Shown here in pieces: positions 35,130 through 44,592 of a DNA stretch of 64,000 nucleotides (position 1 is the stretch's first letter; each line of letters opens with the position of its first letter). The stretch is from positions 434,001-498,000 of the forward strand of contig WIUZ02000009.1 in assembly GCA_015956445.1 (NCBI GenBank), read 5' to 3'. The DNA comes from Thelephora terrestris (lineage: Eukaryota > Basidiomycota > Agaricomycetes > Thelephorales > Thelephoraceae). The position numbers and the translations under genes were made by a program. A model generated the notes under the pieces. It was not told the origin of the DNA. It ran no database searches and was given only the letters and a program-made list of their open reading frames with translations.

Positions 35130-35280
35130 AGTTGACTGGGCTACTTTGTGTTAGGCCAGATTAGCTTCAGGCTTAGGTTAGGTTAGGTAAGGTTAGGTTA
35201 GGTTTAGGTTAGGTTAGGTTTAGGTTGGGTTAGGTTTGGGTTGGGTTAGGTTAGGTTAGGTTAGGTTATGTTAGGACCCC
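35130..35280 (-). repeat. Telomere-like TTAGG array (TF2 right)
   Basis: Inverted partner of 27610-27795, shorter and with different repeat order. Confidence 0.8.
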
Positions 35281-35606
35281 AAATAGAAATATTCTATTGG
35301 GCATACAAACAGTGGATTACTCTCAAAGTCGACAGCCTGTTATGTAACCCAGGAAACTTTCCTATTTTTGGAATCAATCAAAGATGACCTTTCCTGGAAC
35401 AGGCATATGTCCCATGCCCCAGGGAGAACAGAAACTCCTGTACAACCCATGCTCTTGTACAACCCATGACCCATGGGGATTCAATAGTGTTGTACAACCC
35501 ATGACCCATGGGGAATCTATAGCGTTGTACAACCCATGACCCATGGGGTACCAATACCGTTGTACAACGTTGCACGCCCATGAGCCATGGAGAAAAAATC
35601 GCTGAA

Positions 35607-35817
35607 GGGGCTCATCGGAGTACAGCTGGTTGCCTGTAAGATCATCTGGGGGTTCGCGAGCTATCTGGGGAACGAGAGGGACGGATGACCTTGAGGTGGT
35701 CGATGTGAGACGGGATTGTGACGATCGCTTGAACTCCTGAGTTTTGACAGCTGCTGACGGGACCACAGGTATGTGCCGATGGATAATTGGTTTCGCCTTC
35801 CTCTTTGAAGTAGACAT
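35607..35817 (-). pseudogene. CxC/KDZ-type transposon gene, N-terminal part
   Basis: From ATG 35817 the minus strand reads MSTSKRKAKPIIHRHIPVVP, then a Ser/Arg-rich segment and QIAREPPDDLTGNQLY before the TF2 junction. Basic, Ser-rich N-termini of this sort precede the CxC cluster in KDZ-linked proteins. It continues at 27260 on the far side of TF2. Confidence 0.5.
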
Positions 35818-36308
35818 TGCAGTGTCAGGGAAAGGGGGGATGCCTCCACACATGCTAGATAGGACCTTATATATAAAAATACACATTGAAAACACACAAT
35901 GCTTGCATTCCATGATGATCTGATGTGAGCGTTGAGATATCCCAGAATTTCTTGAATCAATCTGTTAGTTGGCCAACACTGGACAAAGGGTAAATATTGA
36001 AAATGAAATCACCAGCTCAGCAATGAATATTGAACGTTGACTAATGTGAATTGCAGGTATTAATTAGCAGATAGGTCCCAAAAATTAGGTTCACAATCTG
36101 AAATGCGCACATGAGACCTTATGGATTTCAATCATTGAATTATAGATTATCGGATTATTGCTTATCCCCTTCTGGCTGCAATGTGCACCTGGAATCAATA
36201 ATCCCTTTGTTACCCTGTCAGAACTAAGGTTTGTTCACCAGGATGTACATAGTTTGCATTAAGTCCAGTGAATGTGATATGTTGCAGCGTTATACAGGGT
36301 GCACCAGA
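35818..36308. other. No gene seen; upstream region of the CxC-type gene
   Basis: AT-rich DNA with TATATAAAAAT on the minus-strand side near 35871, which could have been the promoter of the interrupted gene. Nothing else is supported. Confidence 0.3.
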
Positions 36309-37000
36309 CACTGGGGGCAGATCCCCACTTACCCGGCAGGCAAATTGAGGGTTTGAGTGTTTCAACAATTTACTCAGATTCTACCCAGTGAGTTAATTGT
36401 GAACAACTTCAAAACTTACCCACCACTTTCCCCACACTTTGATCAGTGGGTAAGTTTTGAATTTGTTTTGAGCAAGCTCATCAGTTTGCCCGTCAGGCAC
36501 TTCTTTGACAAAGCTCCAAGGGTTCTTTCACAAATTACCCAGAAATTTGCCCACAACATGTTCAATCATGTACACAGTGGGATTGTTGAGAGTTTGTCAA
36601 GAAATTGGGCATATTGAGAGTTTTTTGTGATTACATCAAAGAAAACTCGGTGGGTATGTTACTGAGTATGTTGTGAGCAAGTTTTGAAAGAACTCTTGAT
36701 AAGTGGCTCAGAGCATGTGGTGGGTACATTTGGTGCAATTTGTGAAAGAACCCTTGGAGCTTGTCAGGAACATGGTATTTTTAAACTTTTTATGACACGC
36801 TCTTTCTTCGAACTCTTCTTACCATTTCTTATTGTTTGAATGCTTCACACTCCCTTTCCTTTGTTCCATCATTCGAACACACAAACGCGCAATACATTCA
36901 AGCCAAACTGGAACCACAAGGCTATACTACAATGCTTATAAATGTCCTATCAAAAGTCGATCCTATATACGGCAGGCACCTGTCAGGGTTGAAGGCCTGC

Positions 37001-37624
37001 TTACTGTTTGTGGGGCGCTAGAGGATTAGCGGGGTAGGGTGTATTGGGACGGGGTTTGGAGAAGGGAGTTCCTGGAGTGGAGACAAGAGGAGGAGGGATA
37101 TCAAGAGCGAGTGGTGACTCGAATTGATAAGGATGGATGGGGGAGTTGTAGTCACTGCAGAATTCAACTAGATGTTGAATGAATGGCTCGAAGTCTTGAT
37201 CACTGAGTTGCTTGAAGCTGCTGAGATATTCTATAACAGCAAAAAGTAGGTCAGTTGGTATGTCCCACCAAAGAACGATGATAGCTGGGCAATGAGTGTG
37301 GATGTTGGTAGTCAGATGAATTTGGGGAGTAGGGAAGTAAAAGGCTGGACTGATACTGAAGTAAACAGTGGCTAGCACGCTCTCAGTAAAGTCGGATTTC
37401 CAGAGGAACTGATGATCAGCTCCGAGTAGAAATGGAGGAGTGGTAACACCGGCGTCGAGGGCAGCGAAGGGACAATAACAAGGGTGATGAGCTAATAGAC
37501 TGGAGGTCCTATTAAGCTGAAGGCTTCTGATGAGTTTGTACTCCCAGATGGAACACCGAGCGTCAGGTATGACCGGTCGTTGGATAGGACTAGTAGAAGG
37601 GAAAGGATTAGGGGTACTGAACAT
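37001..37624 (-). CDS. A protein, copy 1, 207 aa, unknown function
   Basis: Single coding exon starting MFSTPNPFPSTSPIQRP. Shared blocks with the other copies include IWEYKLIRSLQ, FLLGADHQFLW, TESVLATVYFSISPAF and IIVLWWDIPTDL, then a Pro-rich tail. The reading frame is open throughout, although this copy is the most diverged, which suggests past selection on the protein. No signal peptide or membrane helix is clear. Confidence 0.75.
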   Translation of the reverse strand: MFSTPNPFPSTSPIQRPVIPDARCSIWEYKLIRSLQLNRTSSLLAHHPCYCPFAALDAGVTTPPFLLGADHQFLWKSDFTESVLATVYFSISPAFYFPTPQIHLTTNIHTHCPAIIVLWWDIPTDLLFAVIEYLSSFKQLSDQDFEPFIQHLVEFCSDYNSPIHPYQFESPLALDIPPPLVSTPGTPFSKPRPNTPYPANPLAPHKQ

Positions 37625-38248
37625 ACACTGACAGGAGGATTCCTGCTTGAATGAGTCAGATAAGAGTAAGGCGTGAGGAGAATTTCTTCAGCTTACTTTT
37701 GTTTTATTGAGCAGTTGGTAGGAGAGTACAGAAGAGATTGAGAATGGGGAAAAGAAGGAGTGAATGCTCTTCCTTATATACCCAATCCTTTACATGCTTA
37801 GTAATCCTACAATGAGTCAAATGAGAATCAACATGGTCTGTGTGTAGTTTAGGGCAGGGTGACTGAGTCAGAGAAGTGGGACTTAGGACGACTGATGGTA
37901 AATACAAATAGGGGAACAATAGGAGATGAGTCAATAGGAGTGCAATGGGGATTTCCCGTGATCGGTGGGGATTTCTTAGGTTTCATGGTGGTATTAGAAG
38001 GGTGATGGGGATTTCCCGTGATCGGTGGGGATTTCTCCCAGAATTGATGGGACCGATTGGGGTTGAGGGTTATTTATCCCTTTTGGGACAATAATGAATA
38101 ATGGTGCATTGTTGTTACCCTTTTGGGCGTCCCATTGATCTGGACGTATTTAGGCTGGGGGACGTCTTGGACTTTTCCTCTTCATTGTCTCTTTTCCACT
38201 CCCACCAATCTACAATAACTCTCCCCCTCGCAAAAAACTTTTGCTACT

Positions 38249-38645
38249 ATGTCTCTCAATGCTGCCACCACCCCCTTTGTCTCTGCTTCCCCTTATGAGG
38301 CCGACACCCCTTATGACGTCGAGCAGCACTTATACGACACCCTGGCCAACATCGCCTTCAATAACCGAGTTGCTCAAGAGTTCCTCACTGTTCACAACGC
38401 TCCTCCCCACTTTTGGGATCAAGCTGGGTACGATGACCCCAACCGAACCGTCATGCGTCGTCCTGGTGTTACTCCTTTGGTGGACGCCATAGAGAGGGAA
38501 AGGGAGAATATGATTGTGAAGCTGGAGAAACAATTGGACCTTCTGTATGTGGTCGTGAACAGTCTGAATGATGACTTTACTCATTTTGCCTTGGAACATT
38601 GGGGACCTTTCCAGGCATCTCTCTTCTGATATTTCGGACGCCAAT
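38249..38645 (+). pseudogene. B protein, copy 1, 5' part, cut by A/B#2
   Basis: Starts MSLNAATTPFVSASPYEADT with a first exon to 38544, then a 70-nt intron (38545-38614, GTATGT to TTTCCAG). The second exon is cut by A/B#2; its far side lies at 40938-41411 and ends in VDPFLLV. Exon 1 holds the coiled-coil ERERENMIVKLEKQLDLL. Confidence 0.7.
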
Positions 38646-38665
38646 TGTCAGGGTTGTAGGCCTGC

Positions 38666-39289
38666 TTACTGTTTGTGGGACGCTAGAGGATTAGCAGCGG
38701 GGTGAGGGGTATCGGGTCTGGTTTTGAAGGGGGTTCCGGGTGTGGAGACGAGGGGAGGGGGGATATCGAGAGAGAGGGGTGACTCGGTTTGATAAGGGTG
38801 AACGGGCGAGTGGTAGTCTTGGCAGAACTGATTGAGTTGCTGCACAAACGGCTCGAAGTCTTGATTGCTAAGACGTTCGAAGTTGACGAGATATTCTATG
38901 ACAGAATAAGGTAATTCAGTTGGGATCTCCCACCAAAGAACGATAATAGCAGGGGAATGGGTGTGGATATTAGTCGTAAGATGAACACGTGGAGAGGGGA
39001 AGTAAAAGGCCGGACTGATACTGAAGTAGACGGTCGCAAGGACGCTCTCAGTAAGATCTGAATTCCAAAGGAATTGATGATCAGCCCCTAGTAGAAATGG
39101 AGGAGTAGTGACTCCGGCGTCGAGAGCTGCGAAGGGTCGGTAGTAAGGAAAATGGGTAAGTAAACCGGTGGTTCGGTTTACTTGAAGACTTCTGATGAGC
39201 TTATACTCCCAGATAGATCTTCTGGCGTCAGGGATGACTGGTTGCTGGACTGGACTGGTAGAGGGGAACGGGTTAGGGGCACTGAACAT
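38666..39289 (-). CDS. A protein, copy 2, 207 aa, unknown function
   Basis: Starts MFSAPNPFPSTSPVQQP. Blocks IWEYKLIRSLQVNRTTG, FAALDAGVTTPPFLLGADHQ, SVLATVYFSISPAFYFPSP, NIHTHSPAIIVLWWEIP and DQDFEPFVQQLNQF; the last 50 residues are Pro-rich (SLDIPPPLVSTPGTP). A short 5'-UTR intron (as at 57471-57519 in copy 4) likely precedes the start. Aromatic-rich core suggests a compact globular fold, but no family is recognised. Confidence 0.8.
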   Translation of the reverse strand: MFSAPNPFPSTSPVQQPVIPDARRSIWEYKLIRSLQVNRTTGLLTHFPYYRPFAALDAGVTTPPFLLGADHQFLWNSDLTESVLATVYFSISPAFYFPSPRVHLTTNIHTHSPAIIVLWWEIPTELPYSVIEYLVNFERLSNQDFEPFVQQLNQFCQDYHSPVHPYQTESPLSLDIPPPLVSTPGTPFKTRPDTPHPAANPLASHKQ

Positions 39290-39923
39290 ACACTGGCAGG
39301 AGGATTCCTGCTGATATGAGTTAGAAAAGGTAAGTTGTGAGAAGAATTCCTCAGCTTACTTTTATTCAGGTTGTGGGTAGAGAAGTACAGAAGAGATTGA
39401 GAATGGGGAAAAGAAGGAGCGAACGCTCTTCCTTATATACCCAATTCTCTACAGGAGTCATTATTCTACAACGAGTCAAACAAGAGTCAACATGGTCTGT
39501 GCGTAGTTTAGGGTAGGGTAGATGAGTCAGAATGAGGGGACTTAGGACGACCGATAGTAATTACTCATACAGGAACAATAGGGGCGCGGGTCAATGGAAG
39601 CATTCAGGGATTTCTCGTGTTTCGTGGTAGCAATAGAAGCGTGATGGGGATTTCTCTGGATCCATGGCAGCAATAGAAGCGTGGTGGGGATTTCTCCTGA
39701 TCGATGGGGATTTCTCTGAATTGATGGGATCTCGATTGGGGTTGAGGGTTCGTTTACCCTAATGGGGACGTTAATGGATAATGGGTTTTTTTTTTGTTTT
39801 CCCTTTCTGGTTTTCTTTGAGTCAGGATGTATTTAAGTCAGGGGGATTAATGATCGTTTCCCTCATCGTCTCTTTTCCACTCCCACCAAACACCAGTACT
39901 ATCTTCTCCCATCCTCTGCTACT

Positions 39924-40827
39924 ATGTCTGCTTTTGCTGCCGCCAATGTCGTCCTCAACGCTGCCGCCACCCCCTTCACTCCGTCCTTTGAGACGGATGC
40001 TCCCTACAACGTGGAGCAACACTTGTACGATACTCCCGCCAACATCGCCCACGACAATCAGGTCGCCGTCGACTTCCTTACCGCCCATAACGCTTCTGCC
40101 GAGTTCTGGGAACAGGCCGGTTTCGAAGATCCCAGACTTTCTGGGCCTGTGGTCCGGGCTCTACACCCTGGAGCCGTTCAGTTATTGGACGTCATGGAGA
40201 GGGATAGGGAGGATAGGATCGCGAAATTGGAGAAGCGGGTGGACCTCATGTACGTCATCATGAACAGCTTGAATGATGACTTCTCTCACTTTGCTTTGGA
40301 ACATTGGGGACCTTTCCAGGCATCTCTCTTCCGATATTTCGGACACCAATGTCACGGGACTTATTGCACCGACCCCCCTTGCAAGTCCCCAGTCGTCCCT
40401 TCGCCACCGCCAGGATCAGGGCGTTCCTCTCCCTCCATCCCCTCCCTGGAGTCCTGCCCCAGTTCGCCAGATGGTGGAGAGGTCCCAGAGGAAGAAGACC
40501 CGCAAGAGTCCGATGACTCGTTCTGGTCAACGTTGTCGTCCCTCCGACAAGTCACGTCAGGTGAGGATGAAGTTGAAGGTGGAGGTGGCGGGTCTCCAAG
40601 ACCGCTATGGGTTCGCATTAGTGAGCGAGGCCTTGTCGGACGTGCGGCGAGAGATGTATGATAGTTTATCTCATGATGTGTTGGGGTGTAGGGAGTGTTG
40701 GCAGGATCCGGTGACGCGAGCGTGGTCTTACTGTCCTGAAAGTATTCACAACCCTCACCACTTCGCTCATTGTTGCCCTCTTCCTCAGAACTGTTCCTGT
40801 GATATCGACCCGTTTGTTCTTGTCTGA
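39924..40827 (+). CDS. B protein, copy 2, 277 aa, unknown function
   Basis: Exon 1 39924-40249, 70-nt intron 40250-40319 (GTACGT donor, TTTCCAG acceptor), exon 2 40320-40827. Unspliced, the DNA shows two overlapping long frames; splicing joins them. The N-terminus is helical (VEQHLYDTPANIAHDNQVAV), then a coiled coil (MERDREDRIAKLEKRVDLM), then a basic Ser/Pro-rich segment (KKTRKSPMTRSGQRCRPSDK), and a Cys/His-rich C-terminus (GCRECWQDP, YCPESIHNPHHFAHCCP, CSCDIDPF) that may bind zinc. Confidence 0.75.
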
Positions 40828-40937
40828 GTTTGTAGTTCCTTTTAGTCACCTTTGTATTATTATTACTGCGAATGAGACCAATGTCTTGAATTATTTGTGA
40901 GATCTTGGCTACTATGTCACGCGTTCGTGACACCAAT

Positions 40938-41411
40938 GTCGGGGTACCTACTGCACCGACCCCCCCCAGTCCTCCCCCGTTGTCCCTCCGACTCCACCAG
41001 GATCGGGGTGTTTCTCTCCCTCAATCCCCTCCCTGGAGTCCTGCTCCAGTTCTTCAGATGGTGGAAAGGACCTCGAAGAAGCCGCGCAAGAGTCCGATGA
41101 CTTGTTCTGGACAGCGGTGTCGCCCATCGAGCAAGGCTCACCAAGTTTGCATGCGGCTGAAGCTGGAGGTAGTGAGTCTTCAGGACAAGTATGGGTTCAA
41201 GTTAGTGAGTGAAGGACTGGCAGATGTAAGACAGGAGATGTATGCGGGTTGTCAGCATGATGTGTTGGGATGTCGAGATTGCTGGCAGGATCCAGTAACG
41301 AGGAATTACTTGTATTGTCCTCAGAGTGTATATAACCCCTTTCATTTCGCTCATTGTTGTCCCTATGATCAGGAATGTGTTTGTAACGTAGATCCTTTCC
41401 TCCTTGTGTAA
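40938..41411 (+). pseudogene. B protein, copy 1, 3' part beyond A/B#2
   Basis: Contains VERTSKKPRKSPM, YGFKLVSEGLADVRQEMY, GCRDCWQDPVTRNY, NPFHFAHCCPYDQECVCN. All Cys/His positions of the other copies are kept although much of the DNA differs, which supports selection on this domain before the insertion. Confidence 0.7.
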
Positions 41412-41515
41412 CTTTCATACCGGCTTGTTTTGTTTTTGTATAACTACGAATAAGACCAATGTCTTGGATAACCTGTGTGATTTTCCTCATTATGTCACGC
41501 ATTCGTGACAGCACC

Positions 41516-43215
41516 CAATGCTCGAGCTGTCCATCCTGGTTGAACCACTGGCCTCTCCTAGTGAGCATCTCTCCGAACATGGCATCTCCATCCTCCGCAC
41601 TCAACGAAACGACTAGTTCAAGTTGATACAAAGAGAACCCTTCGAAGGGACCCACCAGCCGCCCAGAGGTCACTGAACTTTGGAACACCTGGTTCCACAT
41701 CTCCATCACCGGGTGACTGCTCGGCAGTGCTGTCGATGTAGTCAAAGAGAGACCCTCCGTCTCCCTCATCAGAGGCCTGGGTGGGATCCTGTACTGCGAG
41801 TCGAGTGAGGTGCCTATGCTGGACCTCCGACTCGACCTGTCGGTTGGGACAGTTGATCCGGTATCGGAACCGTCTTCCCTCATCTCGACCAGACTGGTCA
41901 CCATCCGACTCAACTAGACGCAGGTAAGGGTAAGACAAGGGTGCCATGTGATGCGCGATATGGCGTCGGGAGTGTTTACAACACTGCCCCTTAGTCACCA
42001 GACGTACCTCGGCAACCCTCGGAGCATCTTTGGCCTTGTCAACGACCATCGCCTCAATCGGCACCAACTGATTGATTGGCTGCATCGGGCAGCGCCCACA
42101 GTTCTCCTTGTCGGAATTGGCCAGAGTGGAAGCTGGAGCCAGAGTCGGGATGGGAGCCTCGTTCTCTACCGGAGACGTGGTGTAGGACAACAGATTGGGA
42201 GATGGGATTACCACCTCATCGGCGTACTCCAACTTGAAGGGAACATTGGCTGAACCCTGGCCCACCAAGCGTGGCGACTTGTCACAGCAACAGATCTTGT
42301 CCTGCAAGGACTCAATCTGCGCAGTCAGAACAGTGACTTTATCCTCAAGTTCATCAACCTAGTGAACGTTAGTCCCTCTCACAAAAGAGAGCGTACTTCG
42401 GATCACTCACCCGAGTGCTCTCCTCGTCGATCTTCTTGGAATGTCTGTCCAGGTGAGTATCCCACCTATCAAAGGCCCCTGTCATGTTCTCATCCCGAAT
42501 GCCCAAGCCAGCAACCAAGTCCTGATGGTTAGCTACCATCACCTCCAACGCTTCATTTGTCTTTCTCTGGAACTCGGCCATGGTCTCCTTCATCAAGAGA
42601 CCTTCGGAGGACAATCAAAGGACATCTGCCTTCACCTCCTTCACCTCCCTCTCCAAACGCTCGACCTACGGAAGCTATGGTTAACGAGAGTCATACTTGG
42701 AACAACCTAGCAACCCACCTTGCTATCTCCTTCTCGCACCAGTGACCAGAGCAGGGTGGTAGACGTAGTGGTGTGGCGAACGGCCCGAGGAACAGTTGCT
42801 CCATGCTCCAGCAGGTCCTGATCGTAGACGCCTCTCACCAAGGTGTACCACAACTCCTTCTTGATAGGGTGTTTCAACTCTCCGAACCGACCCCTCATCT
42901 GATGAATCACCTTCTCAGCGATCATAGAGCGGACCCAGAGCTCGTCATCCCAGGTCAACCCCATCAAATGAGGAATCGTCTCCCTGAGACGTTCAGCATC
43001 AACTCTCCTGACAACCTCCAAGATCTAGAAGTGGCTGGTCAATTTCTTGGGTTAAACCCCGAGAGATGAAGCCAACCTCTTCATCGGTACGGTATGGAAC
43101 TCCCGCCTCACAGGCGTAGGTCTTGCGAGCGGCGGCACGGTGGTCGATACGGGAAATGGTGGAGATCCCTTAGGCAACCTTGTAGGTATAGTTGTTGGGG
43201 AAAGACATGTTGGTA
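41516..43215 (-). pseudogene. C protein gene of C#1, broken
   Basis: Minus-strand blocks match C#3: LTWDDELWVRSMIAEKV (42960-42890), a coiled-coil block, KENCGRCPMQP (42105-42070) and LELVVSLSAEDGDAMFGE (about 41630-41570). The 3' end is on the other side of A/B#1. The copy is clearly degraded, with several breaks. Confidence 0.7.
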
Positions 43216-44592
43216 AGATGATGGGGAAGTTGTTGGTGTTGCTGATCAAGGATGGCTCCAAGAAGATGTCCTTCTTATAGCCTAGATTGGTGATCCTTCA
43301 CGTGACCTACCTCGACGCACCTCATCGGTCCAGGTCACATCAACTTCTGCCACTGTACCATTATTGTTGGCTTACTACATCAAGCTGACACCTCGGCCCG
43401 CAGGACGGCCTTGGAAGAACTTTGTTCCAGAACGCCTAGAACACCCGCGCACTAAGAATAGGTCTCATGACCCTGACAAACTCTTTACGAACCCCTTTAC
43501 GACCCTGATGACTCATCACGATAACAACCAACCCTGGACCCTGATCACACACGTGGACAGTCACATCACAGTCTCCTAACCGGAGGAAGGAATCACTGCT
43601 ACTTGGAAGAATCGCCTTAGGATCCTTCTGGTTAGCTCAGTGAATGTGGAAGTAGCCGTTAGCGTGAAACACCGGCGAAGCATGTAATCCCTCATGTCCC
43701 ATGAGTCTAGGCCCAACCTCCTTATGTTCGGACGTACATTGAGGTTGCCACTAGTCTGTGATGCTGTATGGATCCTGATCTCGGAGCTGCTCGAAAATTG
43801 CACGAAGCAATGAGACATTTCCACCTGACCCTTGGGTGTGGTCCCGAGGTACGAACTTTCATGACCCCATGCCCCCCTTTCTTTTAGGACTAGTGTTATC
43901 TCTTATGCATTCCTTCACACGCTAGTAAGGCCCTTTGTCCTTTATTCTCCCACGTGTCATATTTGTTCGCTTCCCTTACTTAGCGTTCTCACACTCCTTA
44001 TCTCCCTTTGTTCTATCTTGATAAGGGTATATTAGGGTTGCTGATGTCATGGCCACTCCATTAGTATAAGTAGCAACTGTGGCTGTATCGCAGTATCTTA
44101 GTTTTGTTACCTCAGGAAATCCTCTGCCCTTCTCAGCCCAGTTGCAGTTAAGGACAAGTCAGAGTTTCTTGTTTGATCCAAGACATCCCCCATCTGCTCT
44201 CCCTCCCGCTCTGCGCGTCAACTGCACCTCGTAACTATAGAACCCCAGCGTTCATATTAGAACACCTCGAGCATCCAGTCGATCGCCTGGTGGAGTCATC
44301 AATCCTGTTGTAGGGATAAACGCTTGCTTGATAAACCGAACGAAGTACGGTTTAGGTTGGGTTTCCCTTTAGGATTTCGACCTGACTTGCAGCGACCTTG
44401 GACAACCTACCGGAAGAATAGAGGTGTGACCATCCTCTCACAACTAGTTGGACTAGTGAGTACTCTGTGGAGTCGGCTCAGTGCACTGGTAGTTGTTGGG
44501 GTAGAGTGGCCCTGACAGAGCTTTGTCAAAGAAGTACCTCATGGGCAAACTGATGAGCTTGCTCAGAACAAATTCAAAAATTACCCACTGAT

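Larger units (their letters stand above)
27261..35606. mobile_element. Foldback element TF2 (TTCAGC ends, 3-bp TSD GGG)
   Basis: The left arm is 27261-27930 and the right arm 34748-35606, with D#2 inserted between. GGG flanks it at 27258-27260 and 35607-35609. The arms hold a few 35-bp minisatellite units (27280-27470, 35400-35580), a TATTTTGGG segment, CCTAA arrays, and inner sequence like TF1 (CATAAAGCAAACTG). Native length is about 1.5 kb, a shorter relative of TF1. It is inserted in the N-terminal exon of the CxC-type gene. Confidence 0.85.
38646..40932 (+). mobile_element. TGTCA element A/B#2 (5-bp TSD CCAAT), complete
   Basis: 2287 bp, from TGTCAGGGTTGTAGGCC to TGTCACGCGTTCGTGACA, flanked by CCAAT at 38641-38645 and 40933-40937. 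It holds intact A (minus) and B (plus) genes around a 0.6-kb divergent promoter region with a TATATAAGG box for A near 39433 and a GTATTTAAGTC box for B near 39830. It is the innermost unit of a four-level nest. Confidence 0.95.
36981..41510 (+). mobile_element. TGTCA element A/B#1 (5-bp TSD GCACC), containing A/B#2
   Basis: It begins TGTCAGGGTTGAAGGCC and ends TGTCACGCATTCGTGACA, flanked by GCACC at 36976-36980 and 41511-41515. Native length about 2.24 kb. Two divergent genes, A (minus) and B (plus). A/B#2 is inserted in its B gene. It is more diverged from the other A/B copies and so looks older. Confidence 0.9.
36762..44517 (-). mobile_element. TGTCA element C#1 (5-bp TSD GAGCT), containing A/B#1
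   Basis: It begins TGTCAGGAACATGG and ends GTGGCCCTGACA, flanked by GAGCT at 36757-36761 and 44518-44522. Native length about 3.2 kb. A/B#1 is inserted in its C-gene 3' end. Its C gene is on the minus strand and looks broken in several places. Confidence 0.9.

Noticed and set aside
40361-40936. 191-aa minus-strand frame opposite B copy 2
   Set aside because: Shadow of the B coding exons; low-complexity on this strand and absent as a conserved frame in the diverged copy.
44518-44592. C#1 and C#2 as the two terminal repeats of a single element
   Set aside because: They are inverted relative to each other and each has its own different 5-bp duplication, so they are separate insertions.
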